A stretch of DNA of 64,000 nt, from the NCBI RefSeq assembly GCF_016086655.4, contig NC_052137.2, positions 7,130,001 to 7,194,000 of the forward strand, read 5' to 3'. This stretch comes from Lepeophtheirus salmonis (Eukaryota > Arthropoda > Copepoda > Siphonostomatoida > Caligidae). The notes below the pieces were generated by a model that had not been told where the DNA came from, did no database searches, and saw only the letters and a list, made by a program, of their open reading frames with translations. Positions 21,280 through 32,465 of this stretch are shown here, in pieces; the stretch's first letter is position 1, and every line of letters begins with the position of its first letter. Position numbers and translations under genes: made by a program.

Positions 21280-22240
21280 GTAATTTTATCCATTACCGAC
21301 TCGGAAGAGACGAAAGTACTAAATTTTGGTTCACTTTTCAGATAAAGTACCCTGTAAATCAAAATTCGGTCTTGACAGATTTTATAGATAAAAATCAGAA
21401 AATGACATCATATAAATTTTCAAGTATAATGACGTCATACGAAGTTTAAACAGAGAAAGCTCGGATGAATTTTATTCCCTTCGTCTCTCACAGAATAATG
21501 AATCAAGATCAGATCAAGTTATAAGTATAATAGGTCTATAAAGTGGCACCAAAAAAATCAATACACGTCTGAGACTGCAGTCTAGACCGAAAAATGGGTT
21601 CAAATTGGTCTAGAAAAAATCGCTTAATACCGAACTGAAAAAAAATTGGGTGTCGACCGAGTCTTAACACTAGTGTTAATATTCACTGTATTTTGTTGTC
21701 GGCTGTCGGTGTTTCTGCTTTTTTTTCTTCTAATTAGTGTTCCAAAAGTTGATTGCTTGAATGATCATTAGCTTTTGTTAAGCTTTCAAGAATCTACAAT
21801 AATTATTAAATCGTAATTTCATAGTTTGATTTAATTACCAAACAACACATTGTTTATGTGTCTTTTTCCTTTGTTTCTTTTTGGATGAGAGGTTGCGCGA
21901 TATAACAACGATAACCAAATTACAAATTAAAAAACCACTATTTTCACAAAATTTATTTATACTTCGAGACAAACTGGTATTGTAAGTACATCGTGTCCGA
22001 GTGAATCGTTAATGAAATTTAGGAAAAGTTTCATTACCACTGGCCAACTTTTTGCGCAATATCAAGAGTGAAAGCAATAAAACAAATAATTACAGTAAAA
22101 TAAATTTCTTTATCAGAACAAGGGCAGCAGAGATGGGGCAAAAAAAAAATATTGAGGGTCAGTGTTTTTTGAAGCGCGTACAAGTTATGACGACATCTTT
22201 CACGTCGTCCCTGTACTCCAAGGGTCTCATAACTAAATCG
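21280..22240. other. No gene recognised
   Basis: It holds a TGACGTCA octamer at 21430 and simple A/T DNA. The reading frame at 22052-22330 runs into the left arm of the following transposon and is a by-product of it. Confidence 0.5.
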
Positions 22241-22241
22241 G

Positions 22242-23315
22242 GGATAAGTGGAAAGAATAAACTAAGTATAGGGATTAGAAAAGAAATAAGAGTTTTTTAT
22301 TATTGTTCATTTTTTAATTGGTCGTCGTAGCGTTAACTTCTATCTCTGGTGTATGCATAATTGCATATCTTTGGTGTAAACTGTTTTAAAAATGCAGAAG
22401 AAAATAAATATATAAGAATTTAAACATAATTACAATATTTTGCCTGCAATAGTATCTACTATTTTAATTGTAGAAAGGTTATCCTCCTTATCGCAGTAAT
22501 TCAATTTCTACCACCAAAATCAAAGCATACGCAGCTGATATTAACAATGTCTTCATTCAGGTATACCCTATGTATTGCTTCCGCCTTCTCCTAGCACTCT
22601 TACAAAAAAAAATCCGTCTCTACTCATTACCAAGATTAAAAAGATTAAGCACGAGAACAAGAGCCGTGAGAGGAAGCCTAGAATAAATAGACGAAAAAGT
22701 GGTGTGAAATTTTGGACTTGGTCAATGTCTTCACCAGACATCAACCTTTTGAATATGAGATTGGGGCACCATCGAAAGGAAGCTATTTTTCCCCTCCCAT
22801 GTAAATATAAATGCTCTAAAGACTGCCTTGGAGAAGGAGTGGGCTGATTTAATTATTTATATAAAGTATCATTACCTTACTTTTTGTACTTTTTGAGAAT
22901 CTTGAAAAGTTGAGCACTGGAAAATCCGTACAATATTCGCAGGGACACAATATGTCATTAGTAGAGAAAATATTTGTCTAAGAGTGTGAGGAGAAGGCGG
23001 GAGCAAGACATAAGGTATATGATTTTGAGGATAGAAAAATGAATTACCGCTATTAAGAGGAGAATTTTTTACATTTCAAATAGCATTAATACGCGGAAAA
23101 TATTTATAATTATATATAAATTGAAATATATTTATATTATTATGCATTATTAAAACAATTTACACCAAAGATAGGCAATAATTCTTCTTTTAAAGGGAGT
23201 TGTTCAAACTGCGACGACAAATTAAATAAACAACAAAGAAGAAAAAAGAGCACGCGCAACAACCGTTTTTCCTTTTCTAATTTCTATACTTAGTTTATTC
23301 CTTACATTTATCCCA
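22242..23315 (+). mobile_element. Tc1 element with long foldback arms
   Basis: The left arm (22242 to about 22620) and right arm (about 22945 to 23315) are inverted copies. Outer words are 'GAATAAACTAAGTATAG' against 'CTATACTTAGTTTATTC'. Middle words are 'ATCTTTGGTGTAAA' against 'TTTACACCAAAGAT'. Inner words are 'CGCCTTCTCCTAGCACTCTTA' (22581) against a close reverse complement at 22980-23001. Arms of about 370 bp around a short coding core make this a foldback-type Tc1. A second copy of the right arm is at 53065-53430. Confidence 0.75.
22664..22860 (+). pseudogene. Tc1 transposase C-terminal fragment, frameshifted
   Basis: It reads SGVKFWTWSMSSPDINLL, matching the Tc1 block G-V-x-x-(L/F)-x-W-P-x-x-S-P-D-(L/I)-N-P-(I/L)-E. 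After a frame change it reads WGTIERKLFFPSHVNINALK and TALEKEWADLI. The catalytic Glu region (N-P-x-E-x-x-W) is where the frame breaks. The DNA-binding domain and the first two catalytic residues are absent. Confidence 0.75.
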
Positions 23316-24070
23316 TCTTGCGTTATTATAATAAATTGGCGGGCCACCATTAAATATTGATGTAAATTAAAAAAACCCATGCATGGGGGAGTTTCATTCA
23401 TAAAGGAACAGAATGGGATGATTGTGTCAAGTAAAAGCCAAACACATATTTGTAAGGGCCACCCTATATTTTTCATCACACTGAGGAACAGATGCACATA
23501 TGTAAGAACATGTAATGTAAGCATTTGTAGCATTCAAAACCAAATTAATGATGATGACATATAATCATAAAAAAAAGTCCTTTGATATCCATCATCCTCA
23601 ATATTATGTTTGAATGAACATAAATGCATGCAATAAAAAAAAGTCTTCTCATACATACATATTTAAATACTAACATGTTCAAGAACGACATTCATCAAGA
23701 CATCTTGTTATTGTCTTGTATTATCCTTCTTTTTTTTTTTTCTTCTTCTTTATAAATCAATGAATGCCTCAATGAGTTCGAATAGAAAGGGAACTGCAAA
23801 AAGACTCGATCAAAATTTGGCAAAATGTTGAGAAAATAAAGATAATACCATGTATTATAAAGAACAATAACACATAAATTACAAAATGTTGATGAAGGCT
23901 GGATGTAACAATATGTTAGGCATCTTTATATACATAGACAGTTTATTAGAGTTGTAAATCATAAGACCTAGGGGACTTTTTAAAAAAAGAATCCTAAAAT
24001 GGACAAAGTATCTCTGACATAATCTTTAGGAGAAAAACAGCTATAACGTTTTATTTTAAAGGGTTTTCTA
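23316..24070. other. No gene recognised
   Basis: A/T-rich DNA with T and A homopolymers (for example about 23725). The reading frames here are arm read-through or chance. Confidence 0.45.
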
Positions 24071-24074
24071 ATAA

Positions 24075-24911
24075 GAGATGTTATTTTGATATTCAAAGAA
24101 AACTTGCATTTTTTGTGATAGATGATCGTATATTTCTTTCACTGTTAAGAGAAAGGTATGCCATTAATAATGGAAAACAACATCAATCAAATGCTTTGTC
24201 ATAGCTACGCTTACAGTACCGTATTCTTTTTATGAAAATTTCCATCAACAAATCGCAAATTGGCTGAAGTAAGCGATCAAAAGCTCTACAAATTCCATCT
24301 TTGAGGTCTTGAATCGACGCTGGGCTGTTGGCGTAGACCTTATCTTTTACGTGGCCCCAAAGGAAGGAATCCCAAGGTGTTCAATCACGATATCAGTTGG
24401 CTAATTGCAATAACCTCTACGAGAGATAACACAGTCCGAAAAACTTTTCCCGTTAAAGAACGGTGGTTTCGTTGCTTGTGCGACGCGTAGCGCCATCTTA
24501 TTGAAAGTGAACGTTGTTCAGATCAATACCATCCAATTCTGTTCATAAAAAATAATTAATCAATGCTCATTTCCAAAGAACAACGAGGAATGGCCAAACA
24601 TGGGTTTTCTTCAACAGTTTGGGCTACAGCAGCAATATTCTCAGTTGTTCATGATCAGCGTGCACGGGTTTTATTCTTCACATTACTAACTTGTCCAAAC
24701 AGCTCGAATTTTTACACCAATTTCTGTATTGCTGTCCGACAAGGTGCTTCACGACGAACCAAAAATTTTAATAATTTCAATCCTTTGCTGAAGCGTGTAT
24801 GGTTCCATTTTTATTAATGTTGTAGTTTTGTAACTGTCAAATGTAAACCAATTGGAGCTTCAAAAGTGGCATCTACCGAAATAGCAGCTATTCAAAATAA
24901 CATCTCAGCGA
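24075..24911 (-). mobile_element. Mariner element, internally deleted
   Basis: 'GAGATGTTATTTTGA' at 24075-24090 matches the reverse complement of the right end ('TCAAAATAACATCTC', 24892-24906). The minus strand encodes the transposase remnant described in the next entry. It is a different mariner family from its neighbours. Confidence 0.7.
24180..24830 (-). pseudogene. Mariner transposase, deleted in the middle
   Basis: It reads MEPYTLQQRIEIIKIF at the N-terminus (24810-24765), then in other frames ENIAAVAQTVEENPCLAIPR. A deletion then joins to ELDGIDLNNVHFQ, stop, DGAT (the usual Q-Q-D with one Gln codon turned to a stop). Further on come 'SDCVISRRG' and CHVKDKVYANSPASIQDLKD-type residues. 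At least four frame changes. Non-functional. Confidence 0.75.
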
Positions 24912-24919
24912 ACAGCTAA

Positions 24920-26040
24920 TAGAGGAAAATAAACACAAATATCGGGTAACCAAAGTTTTGGATTCAGATCCGATTCCAAAATTAGAGGGGTACATATTTC
25001 GAATTTTACGAGTATTTTACCTAAATTAAGGACCCTAATAAAATAAAATCCGAATTATGGATAAATAATTCAAAAATGAATGATTCTGAAGCAATGAATA
25101 ACCCAATTATATTACTATTTGGACATAATTAGTAGTTACACTATCCAATGAAATCACACTTTTGTTAAGAACAAGAACAGCATGTACTCAACTTAGTACA
25201 TTCGTCTTTCTGTGTTGAAGATTAAGATAGCCTATTACAACGGAAATTATTATATATATATATATTAGCAAATATCCAATCTTTCTAGTCCGTAATCGCT
25301 CAAAAAAGTATATTAGTTGTACAAATTAATACTTTTCATAGGGATTTTCAGTACACGTTTCCTTTATTATATTCAAATATCAGTGTTCATCGTTGTCATA
25401 AAGTAATATTCAATCTAATTGTTTTTTATTTATAAAGCCATTTTTTGTATTTTAATCAAGATTAATTGTGAATTTATCCATGTTATGTACGAAAAATATC
25501 AACTTCAAGTCCCTAAAATGGCGTCTCCTTCAATTGTGATAATATTCATGACTTTAGTGAAAAGACTCTATAGATATTACATTTTGTAATCTCTTTAAGT
25601 AAGAGGCGTTATCAGAAATTTTGTTATTGCGTATCAAGGGACCCTTGACCCATAATGCAAATTTCCTCCAAATTGAACAGGTAAATAACAGTTGTCAGTT
25701 AGTTACAACTTCAGCAGCACGCCTCCATCCTTCAACTCTGATTCAAGATTAAACTCAGGAAAAAGATTTCTCATTTTACGTTGACTCTAAAATTCACTAG
25801 TAAGAGTTATACGAGACTTGTATTATTTTTTTAATCTCCATGGACACGAGGAAACTCGTTGCAAAGCCGTTATGAGTGAGTGATTCCAAAAGACAGACAT
25901 TCAAGGGAGTCCTCGGAGCAAATTGTACAGTTCAGCAGGGATTTTGTTGCCAGGAATTCCTTCCCGCGCATGTACTCTTCTCCTTTGATGAACACCGATA
26001 CCGAATTCGGGATTAAACTCTCAGGATGGATTGTATTTCA
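24920..26040. other. No gene proven; TA microsatellite
   Basis: It contains (TA)n at 25250-25264. The stretch at 25690-26030 is more balanced in base composition and less repetitive, with an arthropod-initiator-like TCAGTT at about 25695 and a frame reading MIPKDRHSRESSEQIVQFSR from 25880. That could be transcribed sequence leading to the acceptor at 26098, but no splice donor is convincing. Confidence 0.35.
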
Positions 26041-26041
26041 C

Positions 26042-26098
26042 ATTTTTTTTAAATTTTTACCCATACTTTTTCTTTTTCTCTCTCTTTTCTTCTTCTAG
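26042..26098 (+). promoter_or_regulatory. Very strong splice-acceptor-like tract
   Basis: Almost 55 bases of pyrimidine-rich DNA ('TTTTTCTCTCTCTTTTCTTC') ending in TTCTAG. The following DNA is open in one frame (EAYQYIWTFIMRKMIFILEI...) for 28 codons. It is the best acceptor shape in the window by eye. No matching donor or upstream exon is established. Confidence 0.35.
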
Positions 26099-26739
26099 CT
26101 GAGGCATACCAATATATATGGACGTTTATTATGAGAAAAATGATTTTTATCCTTGAAATATTGTCGCGGCCTTATCTCAAATAGACAACAATTTTGAGCT
26201 TTTTTGGGGAAATTCAATTTTTTTAAATTAAAGTTTATACTTTCAGCTATCCAATGGGATACTTTTAAACTTTTTGAATCTATTCGGCTTGAAGTTATGA
26301 GCCTATGAATAAAACATACCTATTTTCCAAATTCAAAAAGAGATAACTCGAGCAATGGGTATGATGCATACATTTTAAAATGGTTTTATAATTTTTTAAC
26401 ATTTGTCATTAAACTATATTAACATAATTTACACCAATGGCCAATGGCTTAAAACAGCTGTGAATCTTAAAAATAGCCAAAAATAAAATAAAATGTATGG
26501 GCTTTTTCTGAAGGCCACGAGGCTTTGAGAGAAACAATAAGGCCATATTTGGAATCAGGGAATTAAACTCGATTCAATTGAGCATATACTATTTTGTACA
26601 ATTTTTGCTGTTAGACAGTGTATTATTAGAACTATTGTTATAATATTATTGGAGACATTATTACTTTTATCTCACAACCTCTCATCTGAAAAGAAACAGA
26701 AAAACTCTTGAGTGTGGGCGACCATTATAATATACTAAC

Positions 26740-27345
26740 ATCTATTGATGAAAAAAAAATTGTCTACATATACATATAAAAAATACATCTTTTTTTCTGT
26801 CAAAAAATAGCAAAATTGGAATTCTTTAAGACAACTGCAAAAAAACTATTTTCCACCTAATTTTGCAATAAATAGTAAGTAGGATTTGTTAGCATTTTAA
26901 AGAAGAACAAAAACCTACCAAGATGTTTTTCGTACTTGCAAAACCAAAAAGTTATAGAAAATTATGTCGTCAAAAAATTACCAAAAATTGCTCTTTTATT
27001 TTTGCCAATATTGCAAAAAATATTTGAAAATGTACCGGAAATAGAAAATACTACATGGTACTTTAAATGTTTAATATTTTATTTCCAAAATGCATCGTTT
27101 TGTGGCATTACATCGTAAAAAATTAAAAATGACGTTTGATGAAAAAAAAAAAAAAATCAGAAAATGAAAGATATTTCAGTTAACAATCAATTTTTATTTA
27201 TCAAATTTATATGCAAGCGAATTTCCAGACAAAATTTCTACCAAGTTTATTTAATCTACGATACCAATATTCCATAAGAAATTCATTTTTTTCTATCTGA
27301 AAAAAAACAAAAAAATGTTTTTTTCACCTATTTCTTTTTTTTTGT
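26740..27345 (+). repeat. Dispersed repeat of about 0.6 kb, copy 2
   Basis: It aligns with 55200-55760 and the reverse complement of 11400-11960 through 'GCCAATATTGCAAAAA', 'GAAATAGAAAATAC', 'GATATTTCAGTTAACAAT' and 'AATTTC(C/T)AGACAAA'. It diverges after about 27345, where the other two copies continue. A 60-codon frame in it is not conserved in the other copies. Confidence 0.55.
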
Positions 27346-27349
27346 CTGG

Positions 27350-28610
27350 ATGGATGATTGACCCTATGGTTGCATGGATGACATTGCCATTTTTTATTAA
27401 GAAATAAAAGTTTAGCTACGAGTGTGTGTAGTTAATAAAAAATATTTTTGGGGAAAAAAAAAGAAGCTCAGTGTATCATTTAAAAAAAGAAAAGAGATTG
27501 CTTATCTACATTATTTAAGCAAAGTTAATCGACTCCTTATAACTCTGAGAAATGCCGGGTAGGCTAGTTGAATATTTATTACTGCTTGGCATGCATACAT
27601 AAAATAAAATTGTGTATATATATGGCAACGAACAGGACCACACAACAATGTATTTATGCTGCTACAGCAGATTCTAAAACCTAGCTTACATTAAAATTTT
27701 GTTTAGAAATATTTTTTATTTTTTTTTATATTTCATAATTTTTAAAATACGAACGTCTTCATTTTCCTCATTCATGGCTTGTTGTCTCTCGTAAGATAAG
27801 GCGGAGAATCTATTAATGAGATGGCCTGCACTTTCCAATTCTTCCATACATACATTGCTCCTTGAGTTTATGTCTTTCCACTTGCTTGTGTCGGGTACTT
27901 CCGCCAGTATAAACTAAATTAGAGACTTTTTATAAGCAGAAATATCACACCCCTCCATCAATTTTCTTAAGCAATAATTTATCAAGGTTGAGAGTAGATT
28001 ACATTAGACGGGTTATCTTGTCAATTTTTATGCATTTTTTTAATGTTTAATCATTTATTATAAGAGAACTAATCTTTGTGTATCTTTTATAAATATATTA
28101 CATATATTTTCAGCAATTAATTAAGTTAGTAAAACTAATTTTTATTTTTATAGGCGTGTAAATCATTTCATTTCAATATGTTTTCCACATTTTATTAAAT
28201 TAAGTATAAAAGATGTCCTATTTTAACAAGTGCAGTTTAAAAATGAATAGATACACGAGTAAAAGCTATATTCTAGGCAATGAGCATTACTTTCTTTTCA
28301 TTTTTTCTATTTAGTTAGTCAAAATAATAGCAATTGTTTAGAGCAGAATAGTTAGAAATAAAAAAGGGATTTTTTTTATCTCCTATGTGAAAGTTGACTT
28401 TATATTTCAATATAAAAATACAAATGAAAAGATATAATAAACAAACCTAGTTATACACCCGATTTGATTCAGTTGTGGCTACATAATTAAGACACATAAA
28501 CACTAGGCCCAGAATGTATTAATCCTCCCGTAAATATTTTGAATTTGATAAAATATCAAGATAATAGTCGATAGTTCCAAGGATTTTTGTTGGATACAAG
28601 GGCCAGTCTC
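27350..28610. other. No gene recognised
   Basis: A/T-rich DNA. I found no transposase motif or convincing exon. Confidence 0.45.
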
Positions 28611-28612
28611 AA

Positions 28613-28795
28613 TTAAGAAGAAAAGGATATAACATGAGATAGGTTCTGCATGATTTCTTGAAGATTAGTGTATATCTCGCATGCTCTACAGTTGTAAATG
28701 CAATGAGAGAAATATTGACTATCTACAATATGTGCATGACCATTTGGACATTCCTTCAATCTCGTTTTACATTCAGGATATGCGTTCCATTCATA
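28613..28795 (-). CDS. Candidate Cys-rich coding segment
   Basis: A 60-codon frame between two stops reads YEWNAYPECKTRLKECPNGH, then IVDSQYFSHCIYNCRACEIY and continues to a stop. Five cysteines (spacing C-x6-C-x15-C-x3-C-x2-C) plus C-P-x-G-H suggest a zinc-binding or disulfide-rich piece of a real protein. No start codon or acceptor lies inside the open segment, so it is either a pseudogene piece or an exon whose boundary I misjudge. Family not recognised. Confidence 0.28.
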   Translation of the reverse strand, partial: YEWNAYPECKTRLKECPNGHAHIVDSQYFSHCIYNCRACEIYTNLQEIMQNLSHVISFSS

Positions 28796-29044
28796 TCAAA
28801 CCTCTCCAGCAATTCGTTGGATATTAAAAAGAGTCTTGTCAGACCAGTAGGTATGTTAGAGTTCTTACTTTTTTCTGTCTAAATAATAAACAACACTGAA
28901 TAAAACCTCTGCCAAGCGTTTTCCTTCCTTCAGAGGCAAGGACGGGCCTAATTCACAACACAAATTAATTAGTGGGCTGTAATTCTAATTTTATTAAAGG
29001 CGACCACATGTCACCTTCAAACGCACACAACGACGAGTAATATA

Positions 29045-29944
29045 TATAAAGGGAGCGGGGATCAAATTGTCGCCAAAATATTTTTCTACAAAAAACAACA
29101 CAAAATTTACATTTTTTAACTTTTTTATTGAAAATCAAAACTATGACGAGCATATAGGTATAGTGTAGCCATTCATTCGATATAATCACCGTTGGCATCA
29201 ATAACAGCCTCAATACGGCCTCTGAACCGGCCGCAGGCTCTTCTGACCATCTCATTGTCCATGTTGCCGAATACCTCCTTTGATGGAGTCCATCAGGCTG
29301 GCCTTGGTGCTATGGGGATGTCTGTTGGTATGTCTCTCGGCATAGCCCCAGACAAAATAGTCCAAAGGATTAAGGCCGGGAGAAATAGGAGGCCACAAAT
29401 CCTTGGTTATGACATCATAACAGTTCTCGGTTAACCACTGCATGGAGATTTTGGATACATGGCAGGGTGCTGAGTCCTGTTGCCACACCCAGGGCCTGTC
29501 TCCGGCCTTCATGGACCTGGTAGGGTCATCTTCAACCATCTCTTTCACCTTGTCGACAAAGTCGGTGTCCCTGACCTTCCTGTCGGCGCCCTCCTCCTTG
29601 GGTGCCCTCTTTATGGTGGCATCAACATCCCAGGTGTCCTCTAGCTTCTTACAGATACGCTGAACAGTCCGTAAATTCACTCCTAAGGTTGAAGCAATCG
29701 TTGAATTGGAGATTTCACTTCCATTATTAACCAATACCATGACTACGGCGGACCTTGAAAGCTCCTCGTTCCACTTGTAGCTTGTATCTCCTCATGTGAT
29801 GACTGCATGATGCTAACTGAACTACGTATCTTCAGCTGTTGTAAATATTTTTCTTCTTTGGTAACCGGTTTTTTATTTGATAATGTCGTCTTCAAGTTAT
29901 CAAGGTTTAAAGTAGGCGACAATTTGATCCCCGCTCCCTGTATA
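29045..29944 (-). mobile_element. Mariner (DD37D-type), near-perfect 24-bp TIRs
   Basis: The 24-base word at 29051-29074 (starts GGGAGCGGGGATCAAATTG) is the exact reverse complement of 29915-29938. Outside it both ends continue with TATA(A/C)A, giving TA flanks. Perfect terminal repeats and few lesions make this the youngest-looking mariner here. At about 0.9 kb it lacks a central part of the transposase gene. Confidence 0.9.
29173..29791 (-). pseudogene. DD37D mariner transposase with internal deletion
   Basis: The N-terminus reads SYKWNEELSRSAVVMVLVNN, then STIASTLGVNLRTVQRICKK (helix-turn-helix), then a deletion within DFVDKVKEMVEDDPTRSMKA that jumps to PWVWQQDSAPCHVSKISMQW. The first catalytic Asp is lost. 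The second (QQD) and third (PLD in SPGLNPLDYFVWG) are kept with 37 residues between, the maT/DD37D signature. One extra base at about 29255 shifts the end. Read in the next frame it finishes NEMVRRACGRFRGRIEAVID...DYIE and a stop at 29173. It could be mobilised in trans but not code for itself. Confidence 0.9.
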
Positions 29945-30209
29945 TTCAGGAGCGTGACTTGCTCGTGTAAATAATAAGAAAAAACGGCAACAATATCAAA
30001 AGGATACATATTAAAAAAAAAGAATATAAATGATAGAGGGAAACACCAATATAACGAATCAATTGTTACGACTTCGCTATCCAAACACTTTTGTGATTAA
30101 GTACTATATTTTAAAAATAAATTTTAGGTAGGCGGAGACTTTAAAAGCCAATTCCCATCCGCTATTGCTGATTTGTAATATTCCAACAAAAGCTCAGTGG
30201 TCATGTACA

Positions 30210-30479
30210 TTATTGAACAACTTTTGGGATATACAATAAAAGTTGTCTAGAAGTCTCCAGACTGGATTTATAGAAAGTGCAGTCTCTCTCTGTATCTCCG
30301 ACTCTCGATTTATTCGTAAAAAGGGTTGAAGTAGCCTCCTGTAGCAGAACTCGTTTTCTTTCGCAAGGCTTGCAAAATATATTTTTCAGTAAGTCTTCCG
30401 ACGGTTTACAGCATAAACGATGGAAGCGTTTACGCACCAAATCAGCCGGGGAACCCACAATTTTGTTTTCAATTTCTTT
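30210..30479 (-). CDS. Candidate exon, basic Cys-containing segment
   Basis: Preceded on the minus strand by 'ATAACTGCAAG', a possible acceptor. The frame reads IENKIVGSPADLVRKRFHRL, CCKPSEDLLKNIFCKPCERK and so on to IPKVVQ and a stop, about 89 codons. The composition (Lys/Arg, four Cys, varied residues) is protein-like. A better acceptor, TTTCAGTTTTATAG, lies 60 bases further upstream, but using it would bring an in-frame TGA. No domain recognised. It may equally be transposon debris. Confidence 0.33.
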   Translation of the reverse strand, partial: KEIENKIVGSPADLVRKRFHRLCCKPSEDLLKNIFCKPCERKRVLLQEATSTLFTNKSRVGDTERDCTFYKSSLETSRQLLLYIPKVVQ

Positions 30480-31149
30480 CTTGCAGTTATTTATAAGAGG
30501 TATGCGTTCTAACACTATGTATCACGGGATTGGGGGCCTATAAAACTGAAAATCTAGTCAAATGAAGGGCCATATATGGAAGCTAATATTTTTTCAATTA
30601 CTTTAAATTATATCTATAACTAAAGTATAACCATGTATTACAACTTGATTTGCTGTCAAAAAAAAAAATCAATTTTGATTGATTTTTCCAGCTTAACTTT
30701 TGATTTTCTTATGTAATATTTAATAAATAAGCCAGTTGAGATTGTGTTAAATATATTTCATATCCAAAGTTTTGATTAGTATTTATTAATTAGATGTAAG
30801 TAATCTAATCGACTCATTTATATTTGATTTTTGAGCTTTTAATGTCTCTTAAATATTCATAACTTCCTACAATTTGTCAAATAACTGATTTAATTATATT
30901 CAATTTCGAAATAATTGTACGAAATCTTAGATTACATATTTTTTAAATATTTTAAAAGTAACTTAAAAATTAAACTGAATAATAAATTATTGAAAGTCGT
31001 ACTTATTTATGGTAAATATTTTCAAATTGTAACATATGCTTTATTTTTAGGTATAATGTGATATAATTGAAAAAAATATGCAAAAAGATTAGCTTCACAA
31101 TAAAATTCTTCATTTACTTGATTTTTAAATGATTAGGCCCATTTTGCAG

Positions 31150-31320
31150 GAACTGTATTCTGAATAACTTGATCAATATTTCATTTTTCGAATGTTATTA
31201 ACTTTAATTTTCATGTAAATAGTAATTCCATTTCGAAATATGGCTCTGAATTGAAATTATAGAATAAAAATATGATTTTTTAAAGAAGACTTTAAAGGCC
31301 GAGTTACTGCAATTGGGGGG
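31150..31320. repeat. Dispersed repeat, copy 2 (first at 4855)
   Basis: Diverged match to 4855-5065 through 'TTCATTTTTCGAATGTTA', 'AAATATGGCTCTGAATTG' and 'GACTTTAAAGGC'. Confidence 0.45.
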
Positions 31321-31357
31321 TTTGGGGGTGTCCAAATGACATTTTCTCTTTTTTAAA

Positions 31358-31790
31358 CAAGTTTTGGGTCTTGCGGGCCTTGTGAGAGGGGGGTCGAGTC
31401 CTACTCAAACCAGAATTCGACACCATTGGTTTCAGCTTTCATCCAAGGTATCATATGGTCAGACAGGAATTCACAGCATCTGTTGGCACCCACCCTCCAT
31501 TTTGCCTCAAGGAATATTGGTAGTATTACACTGCCATTGCTCCCAATGACTCCAAGGATAAGGGTATTAGCCGAAAACATGGTTTTAAAGACGTGGGATA
31601 GTTAGCTATCTCTGAGTCAAACCATATGTTGTGGATCCGTCGACAGCTAATTGTTTATCATTCAAATAAAAGATGATTGGGTTACCATGGTACTTCAAAT
31701 CGTTGAAGACACGTCTTAGACGTCTAAGACTGTCCTCTTGGGATATCTGAGCATCTTTTTGATGTACGTTCAGCTGTGTCCCGCACATAT
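31358..31790 (-). pseudogene. Mariner transposase catalytic-core fragment
   Basis: Minus strand: FNDLKYHGNPIIFYLNDKQL (the block around the first catalytic Asp, here F-Y-L-N-D in place of F-S-D). Then NTLILGVIGSNGSVMLPIFL-like residues, RVGANRCCEFLSDHMIPWMK, and AETNGVEFWFE, stop, DSTP, which is the Q-Q-D-S-A-P block with Gln turned to TAG. The C-terminal catalytic block is absent. At about 31800-31850 a word shared with the Tc1 arm ('TTTACACCAAAGA') lies immediately upstream. Confidence 0.75.
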
Positions 31791-32039
31791 TTGAATTTAC
31801 ATATATTTATTTTATTATGCAAAACAATTTACACCAAAGACAGTCTTTGTTTTATTTGTAAATATATATTCACTTGTAAATACATAATGGTATCTTGAAA
31901 TTCTAAGAACTTATTTCAATTTGCATATATTTCAGTTTAATTTCCATTTAAAAATAAATTTAAGAGTAAGTTAGAAGTAATTTCAATACTAGGACCAATT
32001 TCTGTCGATATTATGAGAAGTCGATACAAATTAACAGGG

Positions 32040-32465
32040 GGTACCCAAAATAAATTTTTTTGCCTTTTAACTAGAATTTTTTTCCGTCATTAGATCATAT
32101 TATACGGTAGAGTAAAGAATATATATTTGAATTAAAAAAAAAATAATTTTTTGCAAATAGATAAGGATAATTTATATTTTTTTTTGTAAAAAATTAAATT
32201 TTTGACATTTGATTCCAAAAAAAGTAATCTAAAAAAAAAAAAATTTAAAATTTTTATATTCAAAACTTAATTTTTAAATTTTTTTAGATTTTTCGTGAAT
32301 AACTATAAATTTTTCAATTTTTTTTCCCAAAATTTTGATATAAAAAATTAAATTTTTCAAATTTTTTCCCACAAAATTCCTGTTTCTTCAAATAGGATTT
32401 ATTTTTTCAAAAAAATTCCAAAAACCAACCCTCTCCCCCAAAAAAAAATATATATATATTGCGGA
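32040..32465. repeat. A/T homopolymer repeat with G/C-run edge, copy 2
   Basis: Inverted relative to 10330. It ends '(C)CAAAAACCAACCCTCTCCCC' followed by 'GCGGACGCCCCTGATTAA'. The interior is AAATTTTT-type variants. Confidence 0.5.

Noticed and set aside
23222..23533. 103-codon minus-strand frame
   Set aside because: Its downstream part is the Tc1 arm read through. The resemblance to the frame at 22052 is due only to the inverted arms.
29192..29663. Plus-strand frames of 73-80 codons
   Set aside because: They are antisense to the DD37D transposase remnant and share its base composition only.
29743..30084. 113-codon minus-strand frame upstream of the mariner
   Set aside because: It crosses the mariner's right terminal repeat, and its last part is an out-of-frame reading of the transposase start.
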